Assembly: GCF_015686695.1 (NCBI RefSeq)
Contig: NZ_JADPMR010000003.1
Location: forward strand, 455,665 to 519,664
From: Vibrio nitrifigilis
Lineage (GTDB): Bacteria > Pseudomonadota > Gammaproteobacteria > Enterobacterales > Vibrionaceae
Direction of reading: 5' to 3'
DNA length: 64,000 nucleotides
In this document: positions 8,762 through 18,167 of the stretch, piece after piece
How the letters are laid out: each line of letters begins with the position of its first letter
How positions within the stretch are numbered: the stretch's first letter is position 1
The notes under the pieces: model-generated
The model's input: only the letters and a program-made list of their open reading frames with translations
The model's database searches: none
What the model was told of the DNA's origin: nothing
Position numbers and translations under genes: made by a program

Positions 8762-10258
8762 ATGTCCAATCCAGAACTGGTACTCAACGCCAAGCGTATC
8801 TGTAAAACTTTTCCGGGCGTAAAAGCGTTACAGAACGTCGACTTTTCTTTGCGTAAAGGCGAAATTATGGCTTTGCTAGGAGAAAATGGCGCGGGTAAAT
8901 CTACGCTAGTCAAAACCCTCACTGGGGTATATCACAAAGATTCAGGGGAGATTTTGTTAGAAGGTCGCCCTATCTCACCGCAAAACACTTCGGATGCTCA
9001 ACACTTAGGCATTGGGACTGTCTATCAAGAAGTCAACTTGTTACCCAACATGTCAGTCATGGACAACCTGTTTATTGGTCATGAACCCCGCCGATTTGGT
9101 TTTGTAGACCGTAAATCCATGGAAATAAAGGCGAAAGAGATTGTAACTAGCTATGGTTTAAACATTGACGTTTCTCTTCCTTTAAATCAGTTTTCCGTAG
9201 CTATCCAACAAGTTATTGCCATTGCTCGTGCCATCTCAATGTCGGCAAAAATTTTAATTTTGGATGAACCAACTGCGAGTTTAGATGGTAACGAAGTCAA
9301 CATGCTGTTTGATATCATGCGCCAACTTAAAGCACGTGGTGTCAGCCTGATTTTTATTACTCACTTTCTTGATCAAGTTTACCAAGTGAGTGATCGGATT
9401 ACCGTACTGCGTAACGGCCAGTTGATTGGTACAAAAGAAACAGCGGATCTACCACAAATCGAGCTGGTAAAAATGATGCTTGGTAGAGAACTCGAAGAGA
9501 ATGCCCTCAAACGTGCAGGAAAAACCACTTGGCATGATAAGCCTATTATTCAATTATCTGATTACGGTAAAAAAGGGACTATCGAGCCATTCAACCTTGC
9601 GGTGCATGCAGGAGAAATTGTTGGTTTAGCTGGGTTATTAGGCTCAGGCCGAACTGAAACGGCCCAAGTCATTTTTGGCATTGAAGCTAATGATTCTGGC
9701 CAATGTAAACTGCAAGATAACGTAGTATCCATTCACTCGGCACGACAAGCGTCTCACCTAGGACTCGGCTATTGCCCAGAAGACCGCAAAACCGACGGTA
9801 TTATTGGCGCGGCGTCAGTACGAGAAAATATTATCTTAGCTCTTCAGGCTCAGCGTGGATGGTTCAGGCCATTGTCGCGTAAAGAGCAGGAACAAGTAAC
9901 CGAAAGGTTTATCAAACAACTTGCCATTAAAACGCCGAATATAGAGCAACCTGTCGAATTTTTATCTGGTGGCAATCAACAAAAAGTCTTATTGGCTCGC
10001 TGGCTACTCACTAAGCCAAAATTCTTAATCCTCGATGAACCCACTCGCGGTATTGATGTGGGTGCTCACGCTGAGATTATTCGATTAATAGAAAGCTTAT
10101 GTGCAAACGGGTTAGCTCTATTAGTTATCTCTTCAGAACTTGAAGAATTAGTCGGCTATGCCGATCGAATTATCGTGCTGAAAGACCGAAAGCAAGTGGC
10201 AGAAATTACCACTGAGGATCTATCGGTACCCGCCATTATGCAAGCTATCGCAATGTGA
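8762..10258 (+). CDS. ytfR: Sugar ABC transporter ATPase, YtfR type
   Basis: Double-domain CUT2 ATPase of 498 residues. Domain 1 has Walker A GENGAGKST and Walker B ILILDEPTASLD; domain 2 has LSGGNQQKVLLARWL and FLILDEPTRGIDVG. The second P-loop is the degenerate GLLGSGRTET. It follows ytfQ after 83 nt and precedes two permeases. The cytoplasmic protein couples ATP hydrolysis to import by the YtfT/YjfF pair. AraG at 4819-6333 is a paralogue. Confidence 0.9.
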   Translation: MSNPELVLNAKRICKTFPGVKALQNVDFSLRKGEIMALLGENGAGKSTLVKTLTGVYHKDSGEILLEGRPISPQNTSDAQHLGIGTVYQEVNLLPNMSVMDNLFIGHEPRRFGFVDRKSMEIKAKEIVTSYGLNIDVSLPLNQFSVAIQQVIAIARAISMSAKILILDEPTASLDGNEVNMLFDIMRQLKARGVSLIFITHFLDQVYQVSDRITVLRNGQLIGTKETADLPQIELVKMMLGRELEENALKRAGKTTWHDKPIIQLSDYGKKGTIEPFNLAVHAGEIVGLAGLLGSGRTETAQVIFGIEANDSGQCKLQDNVVSIHSARQASHLGLGYCPEDRKTDGIIGAASVRENIILALQAQRGWFRPLSRKEQEQVTERFIKQLAIKTPNIEQPVEFLSGGNQQKVLLARWLLTKPKFLILDEPTRGIDVGAHAEIIRLIESLCANGLALLVISSELEELVGYADRIIVLKDRKQVAEITTEDLSVPAIMQAIAM

Positions 10259-10266
10259 GGTGAACG

Positions 10267-11295
10267 ATGAGTATTTTAACCCGATCTACTTTGCCCAAGT
10301 CGGGGCACAAGCCTCTGCTCCATCTTCCCAAAGGCACACCACAAATCGCAGCATTGGTTTTGCTGCTTTTAGTGAATAGTTTTATTGCAGATAACTTTTT
10401 CTCTATTCATATCCAAGATGGACGGCTCTTTGGGAGCTTGATTGATATTCTCAATCGTGGCGCTCCCGTTGCTTTACTAACGGTGGGAATGACGTTAGTG
10501 ATTGCGACAGGTGGCATCGACTTATCGGTAGGTGCTGTGATGGCCATCAGTGGCGCAGTTATGGCTAGCATGGCCCACCAAGGTTATGACCCTACTGTTA
10601 TTCTCCTCTGTGGCCTTGTCGCTGGAGCCTTGTGCGGTTTATGGAATGGTCTTTTAGTCGCTATTTTTAAAATTCAGCCCATCGTCGCCACGCTTATTTT
10701 AATGGTGGCAGGACGAGGGATTGCCCAATTAATAACCAAGGGCCAAATCATTACCTTTACCAGTGATACGCTTGCTTGGTTTGGCAGTGGCACATTGCTG
10801 TATTTCCCTACCCCAGTATGGCTGATGTTATTTGCAGCGCTTGCTGTGTGGGCATTAACTAAGAAAACCGCTCTCGGATTATTTATCGAATCCGTAGGGA
10901 TTAATATTCGCGCAGCTAAGAATGCAGGATTACATACACCGGCGATCGTCATGTCTGTGTACGTTGTCAGTGGTGTCATGTCAGCCATTGCTGGGATCGT
11001 CGTTGCGGCAGATATTCAAGGTGCTGATGCCAACAACGCAGGCTTATACCTAGAAATGGATGCGATTTTGGCTGTGGTTATTGGTGGAACCTCATTAATG
11101 GGCGGCCGCTTTAATCTCTTTTTAGCCCTAATTGGTGCCTACATCATTCAAAGTATTAATACCGGTATATTGCTTTCCGGCTACCAACCACAATGGAATC
11201 AGATTGTTAAAGCTGTTGTTGTGCTTGTCGTACTGGTCTTGCAATCTCCAGCGGTTATACGTGCGATTAAAGGGAGAATGAAACATCATGATTAA
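10267..11295 (+). CDS. ytfT: Sugar ABC transporter permease, YtfT type
   Basis: Inner-membrane permease of 342 residues with multiple hydrophobic segments and the family motif TGGIDLSVGAVMAISGAVMA. It starts 8 nt after ytfR behind GAGGTG and overlaps yjfF by 8 nt, so the two permease subunits are probably made in step and form a heterodimer. Confidence 0.9.
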   Translation: MSILTRSTLPKSGHKPLLHLPKGTPQIAALVLLLLVNSFIADNFFSIHIQDGRLFGSLIDILNRGAPVALLTVGMTLVIATGGIDLSVGAVMAISGAVMASMAHQGYDPTVILLCGLVAGALCGLWNGLLVAIFKIQPIVATLILMVAGRGIAQLITKGQIITFTSDTLAWFGSGTLLYFPTPVWLMLFAALAVWALTKKTALGLFIESVGINIRAAKNAGLHTPAIVMSVYVVSGVMSAIAGIVVAADIQGADANNAGLYLEMDAILAVVIGGTSLMGGRFNLFLALIGAYIIQSINTGILLSGYQPQWNQIVKAVVVLVVLVLQSPAVIRAIKGRMKHHD

Positions 11296-12286
11296 ACGTC
11301 ATTTCCCACTATTCATCACCATCTGTGTGTTCCTACTGGGCTATTTTTTCTGCGCGCTGCAATTCCCAGCATTCCTAAGCACACGAGTGATTTGTAACAT
11401 ACTAACAGACAACGCTTTTCTAGGCATATTGGCCGTTGGTATGACCTTTGTCATTCTCTCTGGTGGCATCGATCTATCGGTAGGCTCTGTCATCGCTTTT
11501 ACTGGCGTGCTCATTGCGACACTGATCAGTGATTTTGGCATTCATCCTTATCTTGCCATGATTATTGCTCTTATACTGGGAGCACTATTCGGTGCCTTTA
11601 TGGGATGGATCATCGATACCTTAAAAATACCAGCATTCATCGTCACGCTGGCTGGGATGTTCTTTCTGCGCGGAACCAGTTTTCTAATTTCAGAACAATC
11701 CATCCCAATTCAGCACCCTACTTACCGAGAGCTATCTCGAACAATCTGGCATATTTTTGGCGGTGGTCGCTTAAGTTTACTGGCTGTCATTATGCTATTT
11801 GTTGTCTTAGCAGGCATGTTACTTGCCCATCGGACTCGTTTTGGTAATAACGTCTATGCCATTGGTGGTAATGCAACCTCTGCTTCACTCATGGGCGTTC
11901 CCGTACGTATGACAACCATTGGGATTTACACCCTATCCACTACCTTAGCTACATTAGCAGGAATCGTATTCTCCATATATACCTCCGCTGGCTATCCACT
12001 CGCAGCAGTGGGTGTGGAATTGGATGCAATCGCAGCCGTAGTCATTGGTGGCACGCTATTAACTGGCGGGGTCGGTACCGTTTTTGGCTCCTTGTTTGGT
12101 GTATTAATTCAAGGGCTCATTCAAACCTACATCACCTTCGATGGCACACTGAGTTCATGGTGGACCAAAATTATCGTCGGTATCTTGTTATTCAGTTTTA
12201 TCGGAATGCAAAGACTGCTCATTATGATGACGGAAAAACGCAAAGTCGTGCACACCACTCAAACACTCAATGCAGGAGCTGGCTAA
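11288..12286 (+). CDS. yjfF: Sugar ABC transporter permease, YjfF type
   Basis: Second permease of the YtfQRT-YjfF importer, 332 residues, with SGGIDLSVGSVIAFTGVLIA and a conserved VVIGGTLLTGGVGTVFG segment near the C-terminus. It overlaps ytfT by 8 nt and is the last gene before a terminator. Two different permeases in one CUT2 operon is characteristic of the galactofuranose system and unlike the single AraH upstream. Confidence 0.9.
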   Translation: MIKRHFPLFITICVFLLGYFFCALQFPAFLSTRVICNILTDNAFLGILAVGMTFVILSGGIDLSVGSVIAFTGVLIATLISDFGIHPYLAMIIALILGALFGAFMGWIIDTLKIPAFIVTLAGMFFLRGTSFLISEQSIPIQHPTYRELSRTIWHIFGGGRLSLLAVIMLFVVLAGMLLAHRTRFGNNVYAIGGNATSASLMGVPVRMTTIGIYTLSTTLATLAGIVFSIYTSAGYPLAAVGVELDAIAAVVIGGTLLTGGVGTVFGSLFGVLIQGLIQTYITFDGTLSSWWTKIIVGILLFSFIGMQRLLIMMTEKRKVVHTTQTLNAGAG

Positions 12287-12338
12287 TTAGCGCGCTTAGA
12301 CAATGAAAGCCTTACGTTAACAATCTTTATTATTGTTT

Positions 12339-12380
12339 CCCCTCTGGTTTCAAGAGTCCGCTTGCCAGGGGGGCTTTTTC
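12339..12380 (+). terminator. Rho-independent terminator after yjfF
   Basis: CCCCTCTGG pairs with CCAGGGGGG (one G-T pair), followed by CTTTTTC. It ends the ytfQRT-yjfF operon. Confidence 0.8.
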
Positions 12381-12466
12381 TTGCGTGAATAGAAGGGGGA
12401 ATTTGAGGAAAGATATTTTTAGGTAAGTAAGTCGTCACAATTCATTAATATTGGATTCTTTAGCAA

Positions 12467-12832
12467 TCAATCGCTGCGCTGCTCAGGTCGACGCCAAATA
12501 AAGTAACTACCAATCAACATACCACTTGTCGCCGTCACGATAACCCATATCGGTACCGGATGAACGATAAGAATCACAAAACAAATTAACATTGAAATCG
12601 CAGACAATATTTTGTTTTTTCGCGAGATAACTTTACCATTTTGCCAATTCTCAACCATATCTCGAAAAAATGGCTTCGACATAAGAAAACGATGAATAGT
12701 CGGAGAACCCTTCGCAGATGCCCATGCACAAAGAATGACAAACTCTGTTGCTGGCAATCCGGGGAGCAGAATACCAGCAAAGGCAAGCCCCAAGCTGACT
12801 ATCGCAATGACTTTATACATCCATAGTTTCAT
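12467..12832 (-). CDS. ybaN: YbaN-like DUF454 inner-membrane protein
   Basis: Small membrane protein of 121 residues with an N-terminal hydrophobic hairpin (GLAFAGILLPGLPATEFVIL) and a second hydrophobic stretch at about 75-108. The motif LPGLPATEF followed by SPTIHRFLMSKPFF is the DUF454/YbaN pattern. Function is unknown. It is transcribed alone, between the converging sugar operon and gntK. Confidence 0.8.
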   Translation of the reverse strand: MKLWMYKVIAIVSLGLAFAGILLPGLPATEFVILCAWASAKGSPTIHRFLMSKPFFRDMVENWQNGKVISRKNKILSAISMLICFVILIVHPVPIWVIVTATSGMLIGSYFIWRRPEQRSD

Positions 12833-13027
12833 TCACTCTACCTGTCATCCATGAGCAGTAATATGCCACCAGTATAGATGCTCCACTTCAACAGCGTGCC
12901 AGAACCGTGATGGAAAATGACCGATGGAGCAACATGATTTGTTTTAATTGTGATGTATTTAAAGTAATTGAAAACATGATGACCATGAAAGAGTTCATGA
13001 CCATCAAATGAAATATTAGCGGGGATT

Positions 13028-13558
13028 TTATGCTGTTTGATGCTGTTTAATAGCGGTTACACAACGAGCGACAACATCATCAAAAGAGCCATCAATGCTG
13101 ACTTCAATAACATCCGTTTCTTCAATCGTGGGCTTTTCTAACGTTTCGAACTGGCTCTTCAATAATTCAATTGGCATAAAATGGTCCTCTCGAGCCAACA
13201 TCCTTCCTTTTACCAATTCAAAATCACCATATAAATGAATAAACGTCAGCTTACTATTTCCTTGACGAATTTGGTCGCGATACTTTTGACGCAATGCGGA
13301 ACAAACAATGATGCCTTCTTCGTGTTTCATTTCAATGCTAAACACCGCATCATTAATTCGCTCTAACCACGGTGCTCGATCATCATCATTGAGTGGATGG
13401 CCAGATTTCATTTTAAGAATATTCGCTTTGGGATGGAGATCGTCACCATCAATAAATTTAGCTTCTAATTGACGGGCAACCGCAGCACCAATCGACGATT
13501 TACCACAACTTGAAACGCCCATAAACAGGTAGCTGTTGCCTTTTTTCTCAGCAGTCAC
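13028..13558 (-). CDS. gntK: Gluconokinase
   Basis: Phosphorylates D-gluconate to 6-phosphogluconate with ATP. It has 176 residues, the normal length, with P-loop GVSSCGKSS (about 15-23), then DGDDLHPKANILKMKSGHPL and the base-contact region CSALRQKYRDQIR. It is divergent from the gluconate permease, and both share the operator region at 13601-13636. The enzyme passes gluconate to the Entner-Doudoroff or pentose phosphate route. Confidence 0.95.
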   Translation of the reverse strand: MTAEKKGNSYLFMGVSSCGKSSIGAAVARQLEAKFIDGDDLHPKANILKMKSGHPLNDDDRAPWLERINDAVFSIEMKHEEGIIVCSALRQKYRDQIRQGNSKLTFIHLYGDFELVKGRMLAREDHFMPIELLKSQFETLEKPTIEETDVIEVSIDGSFDDVVARCVTAIKQHQTA

Positions 13559-13600
13559 TTTATTGACCTCTCTCTCATTTCCAATCTTTGTTGGTTTTCA

Positions 13601-13636
13601 TCGTAACACGTTACCCGTAACATGTTACCGGTAACC
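13601..13636. promoter_or_regulatory. Two GntR-type operators between gntK and the permease gene
   Basis: GTTACCCGTAAC (13610-13621) and the perfect palindrome GTTACCGGTAAC (13624-13635) lie in tandem, 14 bp centre to centre. Both match the gluconate repressor consensus ATGTTACCGGTAACAT. They should allow the GntR-like LacI-family protein at 15148-16152 to repress both divergent genes. Confidence 0.85.
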
Positions 13637-13680
13637 TACAAAAATGTGAACAAACTAACATACAAACAAAAGGTAAACTT

Positions 13681-15024
13681 ATGTCTGATCTAACATTGAT
13701 CTTGACGGCAATAGGCTCAATTGCACTGCTTCTTTTTCTCGTAATGAAAGTGAGGCTTCATGCCATCGTTTCTCTGATTCTGGTATCAATGCTTGCCGGA
13801 CTTTTTTCAGGAATGAATCCCGCGACTATTGCCGATACCATTCAAAAAGGCATGGCAGGAACACTGGGGTTTGTTGCTGTTGTCGTTGCCCTAGGAGCAA
13901 TGTTTGGCCGCGTAATGGAAGAAACGGGCGCGCTTGATCAAATTGCTCACACACTATTAGGTAAATTTGGACATAAAAAAGCTCACTGGGCAATGAGTCT
14001 GACCGGTTTTATCTGCGCCCTGCCACTGTTTTTTGACGTTGCCGTCGTGTTACTGATTGGTATTGCCTTTGCGGTAGTGCGCAAAGGTGGCGGCAGTGTG
14101 ATGAAAATCGGTATTGCCCTTCTTGCTGGTATCGCAGCATGTCAGGCATTTTTGATTCCTGCTCCAGGCCCTATTCTCGTCGCATCGCAGTTACATGCAG
14201 ATTTTGGTTACATGATTCTTATTGGTTTGCTTGCAGGTATTCCAGCCATGATCTTAGGTGGACCAATTTTTGGCAGCTACATTGCTAAGAAAGTGCATGT
14301 AGAGCTTCCAGAACACGAGCAAGCAGACAACCAACAACGTGAAGGCGAAACCATTCCCTCGTTTGCTTTATCGCTTAGTATTGTCGTGTTTCCTTTGATC
14401 TTAATTGGTTTAAAAACCATCGTCTCTCGCTTTGTCGATCCCAACTCTTCTCTGCATGACTGGCTGACATTGCTTGGTCACCCATTTACCGCCATCTTGC
14501 TTGCCTGCTTACTAGCTTTTTATGTGTTGGGGGTGAAACGAGGAATTGCAAATGACAAGATCATGGATATCTGTGGTAGCGCCCTACAACCAGCAGGTGT
14601 CATTATCTTGGTTACTGGTGCTGGCGGCGTATTTAAACAAGTATTAATCGATTCAGGTGTGGGGGCTGCGCTAGGTAATACCCTTTCTGGATCTGGACTA
14701 CCTATTGTTGCCTTAGCCTTTATTTTGGCTGCAGCAGTGCGTGTCATTCAAGGTTCCGCAACCGTGGCAATGCTAACGGCCTGTGGATTGATCACACCAA
14801 TGTTAACCGCCCTACACTTGGATGGCGCACAGCTAGCTGCGATCACCATCGCAATTGGCGGTGGGGCAATTGTATTTTCTCATGTAAATGACTCGGGTTT
14901 TTGGTTGGCAAACCGCTATTTAGGATTAACAGAGAAGCAGACTCTGCAAAGCTGGACTATTATGGAAACTATCATAGGCACCACAGGCGGGATCGTGGCA
15001 ATGCTGGTATCGTTTTTCTTATAA
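13681..15024 (+). CDS. gntT: Gluconate:H+ symporter, GntP family
   Basis: Inner-membrane gluconate importer of 447 residues with about 12 hydrophobic segments. Family motifs visible are VVALGAMFGRVMEETG, ALPLFFDVAVVLLI, the proline-rich LIPAPGPILVASQL and the C-terminal HVNDSGFWLANRYLGL. It starts close behind two GntR-type operators and is divergent from gntK. The choice of symbol among gntT, gntU and gntP paralogues is uncertain; the family is not. Confidence 0.85.
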   Translation: MSDLTLILTAIGSIALLLFLVMKVRLHAIVSLILVSMLAGLFSGMNPATIADTIQKGMAGTLGFVAVVVALGAMFGRVMEETGALDQIAHTLLGKFGHKKAHWAMSLTGFICALPLFFDVAVVLLIGIAFAVVRKGGGSVMKIGIALLAGIAACQAFLIPAPGPILVASQLHADFGYMILIGLLAGIPAMILGGPIFGSYIAKKVHVELPEHEQADNQQREGETIPSFALSLSIVVFPLILIGLKTIVSRFVDPNSSLHDWLTLLGHPFTAILLACLLAFYVLGVKRGIANDKIMDICGSALQPAGVIILVTGAGGVFKQVLIDSGVGAALGNTLSGSGLPIVALAFILAAAVRVIQGSATVAMLTACGLITPMLTALHLDGAQLAAITIAIGGGAIVFSHVNDSGFWLANRYLGLTEKQTLQSWTIMETIIGTTGGIVAMLVSFFL

Positions 15025-15089
15025 ACAAATTCTAATAATGATAAGTGCTTTGAGACTTTAATCCGTCGATAAACACGCTCCACAACTTA

Positions 15090-15129
15090 CCGCACGGTTA
15101 GACCTCTCATTAGCCGTGCGGCTTTTCTT
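15090..15129. terminator. Bidirectional terminator between the gluconate permease and repressor
   Basis: CCGCACGG and CCGTGCGG form a perfect 8-bp stem with a 16-nt loop, followed by CTTTTCTT on the plus strand. It lies between two converging genes. Confidence 0.8.
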
Positions 15130-15147
15130 CAAAATAAGTTCGATATA

Positions 15148-16152
15148 TTACGTTCTTAAACTTTCCCCTAAATCAATCCGATAACCTAGATTAATGATTG
15201 ATTTTTCAACCTCTTTTCCTTCGAGGCGTTCTAGTAGTTCTGTAGCTGAAATACGACCGATTTGCTCACGAGGCGTAACAACGCTGGCCAATTTCGGTGC
15301 CATCGATTGCCCAATATCATGACCGTGGAATCCGGCGACGCCGATATCTTGAGGAACACGTATGCCCTGGCGCTGACACTCAAAAATAACCCCAGCAGCC
15401 AAATCATCATTGGTACAAAAGAAACTATCTAAATCTGGGTATAACGCCAAGCTCTTGCGTAATAAACTCGCACCAAGGGAAAAAGAAGAAGCATCGTCAG
15501 TCGTCACCACTCTCGGCGTCAGTTCTGCACTGCGCATCACAGACTCGTATCCATGCATCTTTAACTTGGTACGAACATCCATACGAGCTCCTAGATAGAC
15601 AATATTGCGATGACCTTGAGCAATCATGGCTTCCACCATCTCTTTCGCAGCTAGGGTGTTATCAAACCCCACACACTGCTGCATAGAAGGAGAAGCGATA
15701 TCCATCATTTCAATCACAGGTATGCCCGCAGTTTCAATCATACGAACTGTTCTAGGTGTGTGGTAACTTTCTGATAATAATAAGCCGTCGATATTGTATG
15801 ACAACAAAGAAGCAACCCGCGCCTCTTCCACATCGGGACGATAACCATAATGAGCAAACATGGTTTGATAGCAAAACTTACCCGTCACCTTTTCAATACC
15901 ACGAATCACTTCAGCAAACACTTGGTTGGTAAGCGATGGCACTAATACACCAATGGCACGACTGCGCGATTGAGCTAAAATTTCTGGAGCTCGGTTAGGA
16001 ATATAACCACACGATTCCAACGCGTTAGCAATCCGCTCGCGTGTCTTTTCCGATACACGATTTGGATCTTTAAGATAACCGCTGACCGTCATCTTAGTGA
16101 CACCGACTTGATCTGCTACATCCTGTAGCGTTGGTCTACGCTTTTTGCTCAT
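15148..16152 (-). CDS. gntR: Gluconate utilisation repressor, LacI family
   Basis: DNA-binding repressor of 334 residues. The N-terminal LacI helix-turn-helix reads LQDVADQVGVTKMTVSGYLK (residues 8-27), followed by the hinge helix and a sugar-binding core (GVLVPSLTNQVFAEVIRGIE, FCTNDDLAAGVIFECQ). These match E. coli GntR closely. It converges on the permease gene and should bind the two palindromes at 13601-13636, with gluconate or its phosphate as inducer. Confidence 0.9.
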   Translation of the reverse strand: MSKKRRPTLQDVADQVGVTKMTVSGYLKDPNRVSEKTRERIANALESCGYIPNRAPEILAQSRSRAIGVLVPSLTNQVFAEVIRGIEKVTGKFCYQTMFAHYGYRPDVEEARVASLLSYNIDGLLLSESYHTPRTVRMIETAGIPVIEMMDIASPSMQQCVGFDNTLAAKEMVEAMIAQGHRNIVYLGARMDVRTKLKMHGYESVMRSAELTPRVVTTDDASSFSLGASLLRKSLALYPDLDSFFCTNDDLAAGVIFECQRQGIRVPQDIGVAGFHGHDIGQSMAPKLASVVTPREQIGRISATELLERLEGKEVEKSIINLGYRIDLGESLRT

Positions 16153-16292
16153 AAATTTTCATTTTTAGTGTGAATCACAGGTAACTTAGCTAACCATATG
16201 AATAACCACATATTCATTGTAATTGATGAATCATATAATAGTTTATGCTTTACAACCAGTCACCGCCCCACAGGGGTATGTTTAGGCGCAAT

Positions 16293-16472
16293 TTATACCC
16301 ACTGGCCGGCAACATAACCGCTTGACCATGCCCATTGGAAATTGTACCCACCTAACCAGCCGGTTACATCCATGACTTCGCCAACAAAGAACAACCCTTT
16401 TACTTTGGTACATTCCATGGTTTTAGAGGAGATAAACTGAGTATCCACCCCACCTAACGTCACTTCAGCAGT
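16293..16472 (-). pseudogene. yhiN: 3' fragment of yhiN-like flavoprotein gene, split by the integrative element
   Basis: About 60 codons in the minus direction, reading NTAEVTLGGVDTQF and ending FQWAWSSGYVAGQWV then TAA at 16293-16295. It matches the C-terminus of the intact copy at 24763-25953 (TAEATLGGVDTNEL, WAWSSGWVAGQNV). The matching N-terminal part is at 32400-33412. The two halves were one gene before the 15.9-kb insertion. The codon phase at the join (GGC-TAT-CGC-ACT-GCT-GAA) is restored exactly if the element is removed. Confidence 0.9.
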
Positions 16473-16504
16473 ATTCCTAACAGGGTATGCCAGTTGTCAA
16501 AATG
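16473..16504 (+). repeat. Left end of the integrative element
   Basis: The terminal repeat ATTCCTAACA (16473-16482), a 9-bp gap and the subterminal AGTTGTCAAAATG (16492-16504). These are the inverse of the right-end sequences, apart from gap length and one inserted T. Confidence 0.85.
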
Positions 16505-16531
16505 TTAGTTTATAATTAATACTCAGCATCA

Positions 16532-16575
16532 ATTATTTTAATGATATCTCGCTTCAGATATATCATTAAAATAAT
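16532..16575. repeat. 16-bp perfect stem-loop near the left end
   Basis: ATTATTTTAATGATAT (16532-16547) and ATATCATTAAAATAAT (16560-16575) with a 12-nt loop, starting about 60 bp inside the element. There is no G+C-rich stem or clear T-run, so an ordinary terminator is doubtful. It could be a recombination or replication structure. The rest of 16576-17145 has no supported gene; a 63-codon open frame at 16611-16802 lacks a ribosome site and any recognisable feature. Confidence 0.7.
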
Positions 16576-17145
16576 CCCCAAAAGCGCATCACCTCAGATA
16601 CGTACTCTCCATGAAAACAAGTTGTACGTTTTTAAACGTGTTATTTTATGTTGATGGTTTAAAAGAAAAAGGAATAAATCCATCATTCATAAATTGTGCA
16701 TATTTAGTCACTTTGTATTTTTATCAATCCAAAGGAATATTTGCGAGATATAATAGTACAACAAGAGCTCTTAAACTAAACAACACTTACCTAGGCCAAT
16801 AAACCTTAGTCAAAGGCAGCAAAGTTCTAGTCTCAATATCAAACGATATCATAGTATAGAAGTCGATTATAACCGGACGAAAGGCACAATGCTCTTGAGT
16901 ATCTAAGTCCAGTTAACTTTCAAAAGCATAATGTCGCTTAATGAAGTATCCAGTCTTGCTGGAACAGATCCGATTGATTATTAACTTCTTTTTTAGTCAG
17001 ACTTTATGACCTTAGTTGATTATACTCTTATAATTAGTATAAATTAGAGTTCGTAACATCATTGACTGGTAGTCTTAAATAGCACATTCCAATGTTGAAT
17101 TTACGCAATAACCACCCCAAAATAGAAACTAAAGGCTAGAAAGCG

Positions 17146-18165
17146 ATGAATATTTTTAACACCAGTTGCTACCATATTTTTATTGGTAACGGAACAACAC
17201 AAAAGTTCAAAGGAACGGCTGCTGCGACTAAGAATTTTGAGCAATTCGCAAAAGAGGCAGTAAAGCAAACGCAAGGTAATATATCAACTCAAGAGTACAC
17301 ATTTAATGCGAATTCAAATGTTAAAACTGAATTTGAAAATTATTTGATAAACCCTTCAAATTGGGATGTATTTAGTAAAACAATGGCTGGATATTTGTTA
17401 AGTGAGCAACAAACATCTCAAGCACAAGTAGCCAATATGAAAGTGAAACTAACCCCTGGAAGTTTGTTAGTTATTCACTGTAAACCACCTCACAATAATA
17501 CAGACATACTTGTGTTGGTAAAAATTGAACAGGAAGAAGTTGCTAGTGCTGAAGATTTTGAAAAATTGTTTGGGTTACCTGTCGACAAAAAAGCATTAAA
17601 CACCGCTTTCATTACGTTTGAAAAAGATCAAGAACCTCAGTTATTAGTTTCTAAGGCCCGAGCCTATTGGACTAAATTTCTCGATGTATCACCAGTTCGT
17701 TTAGATAGCGTGAATACAGCCAACGCTTTTGATGCCTTAGATAATCAACTTAAAGCGGTAAAACGAAATCATAAAGCAGATTATTTACATTTGAGAAATC
17801 ATTTACTTACATTTCTACGCAATAGAAGTGGGCAAACCATATCCTATAATGAGTTAATTGAAGTGGTTTTTGAGAATCATAAGCCATTAGATAGTAATTT
17901 TAAACCTGAGGAACTAGCTAAAAAGCTTATCAATCTCCCTAAGACATACAAAAGACCCTTCGATGCTCAGTTCAATGTTGATATGATTAACGTTAATGCA
18001 AAGCGAGTTAAGCAATCAGTAATGTTGACAGATAAAATAGAATTAAACATTAAAGATGCGGTCGACAATTTGGATCAACTAATTCAACCGTTTGAGAAAA
18101 ATGGTGAAAAAGGCATCGTAATACTCAGTGAAGATGGTTACGAATACTTTAAAAAAAGTAATTAA
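17146..18165 (+). CDS. NA37/YejK-like protein, candidate defence module subunit
   Basis: A 339-residue soluble protein. The order of elements (an N-terminal segment, then YLLSEQQTSQAQ, LTPGSLLVIHC, DILVLVKIEQEE and a long helical C-terminal half) is reminiscent of the 37-kDa nucleoid-associated NdpA/YejK family. The match is weak and made by eye. No signal peptide or membrane segment is seen. It ends 2 nt before the next gene, so the two are co-translated. As cargo of a mobile element paired with a membrane protein it could be the sensor of an abortive infection system. Function is not established. Confidence 0.5.
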   Translation: MNIFNTSCYHIFIGNGTTQKFKGTAAATKNFEQFAKEAVKQTQGNISTQEYTFNANSNVKTEFENYLINPSNWDVFSKTMAGYLLSEQQTSQAQVANMKVKLTPGSLLVIHCKPPHNNTDILVLVKIEQEEVASAEDFEKLFGLPVDKKALNTAFITFEKDQEPQLLVSKARAYWTKFLDVSPVRLDSVNTANAFDALDNQLKAVKRNHKADYLHLRNHLLTFLRNRSGQTISYNELIEVVFENHKPLDSNFKPEELAKKLINLPKTYKRPFDAQFNVDMINVNAKRVKQSVMLTDKIELNIKDAVDNLDQLIQPFEKNGEKGIVILSEDGYEYFKKSN

Positions 18166-18167
18166 AT

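Noticed and set aside
16611..16802. 63-codon open frame in the left part of the element
   Set aside because: No ribosome binding site, low-complexity composition of AT-rich DNA and no family resemblance; probably chance.
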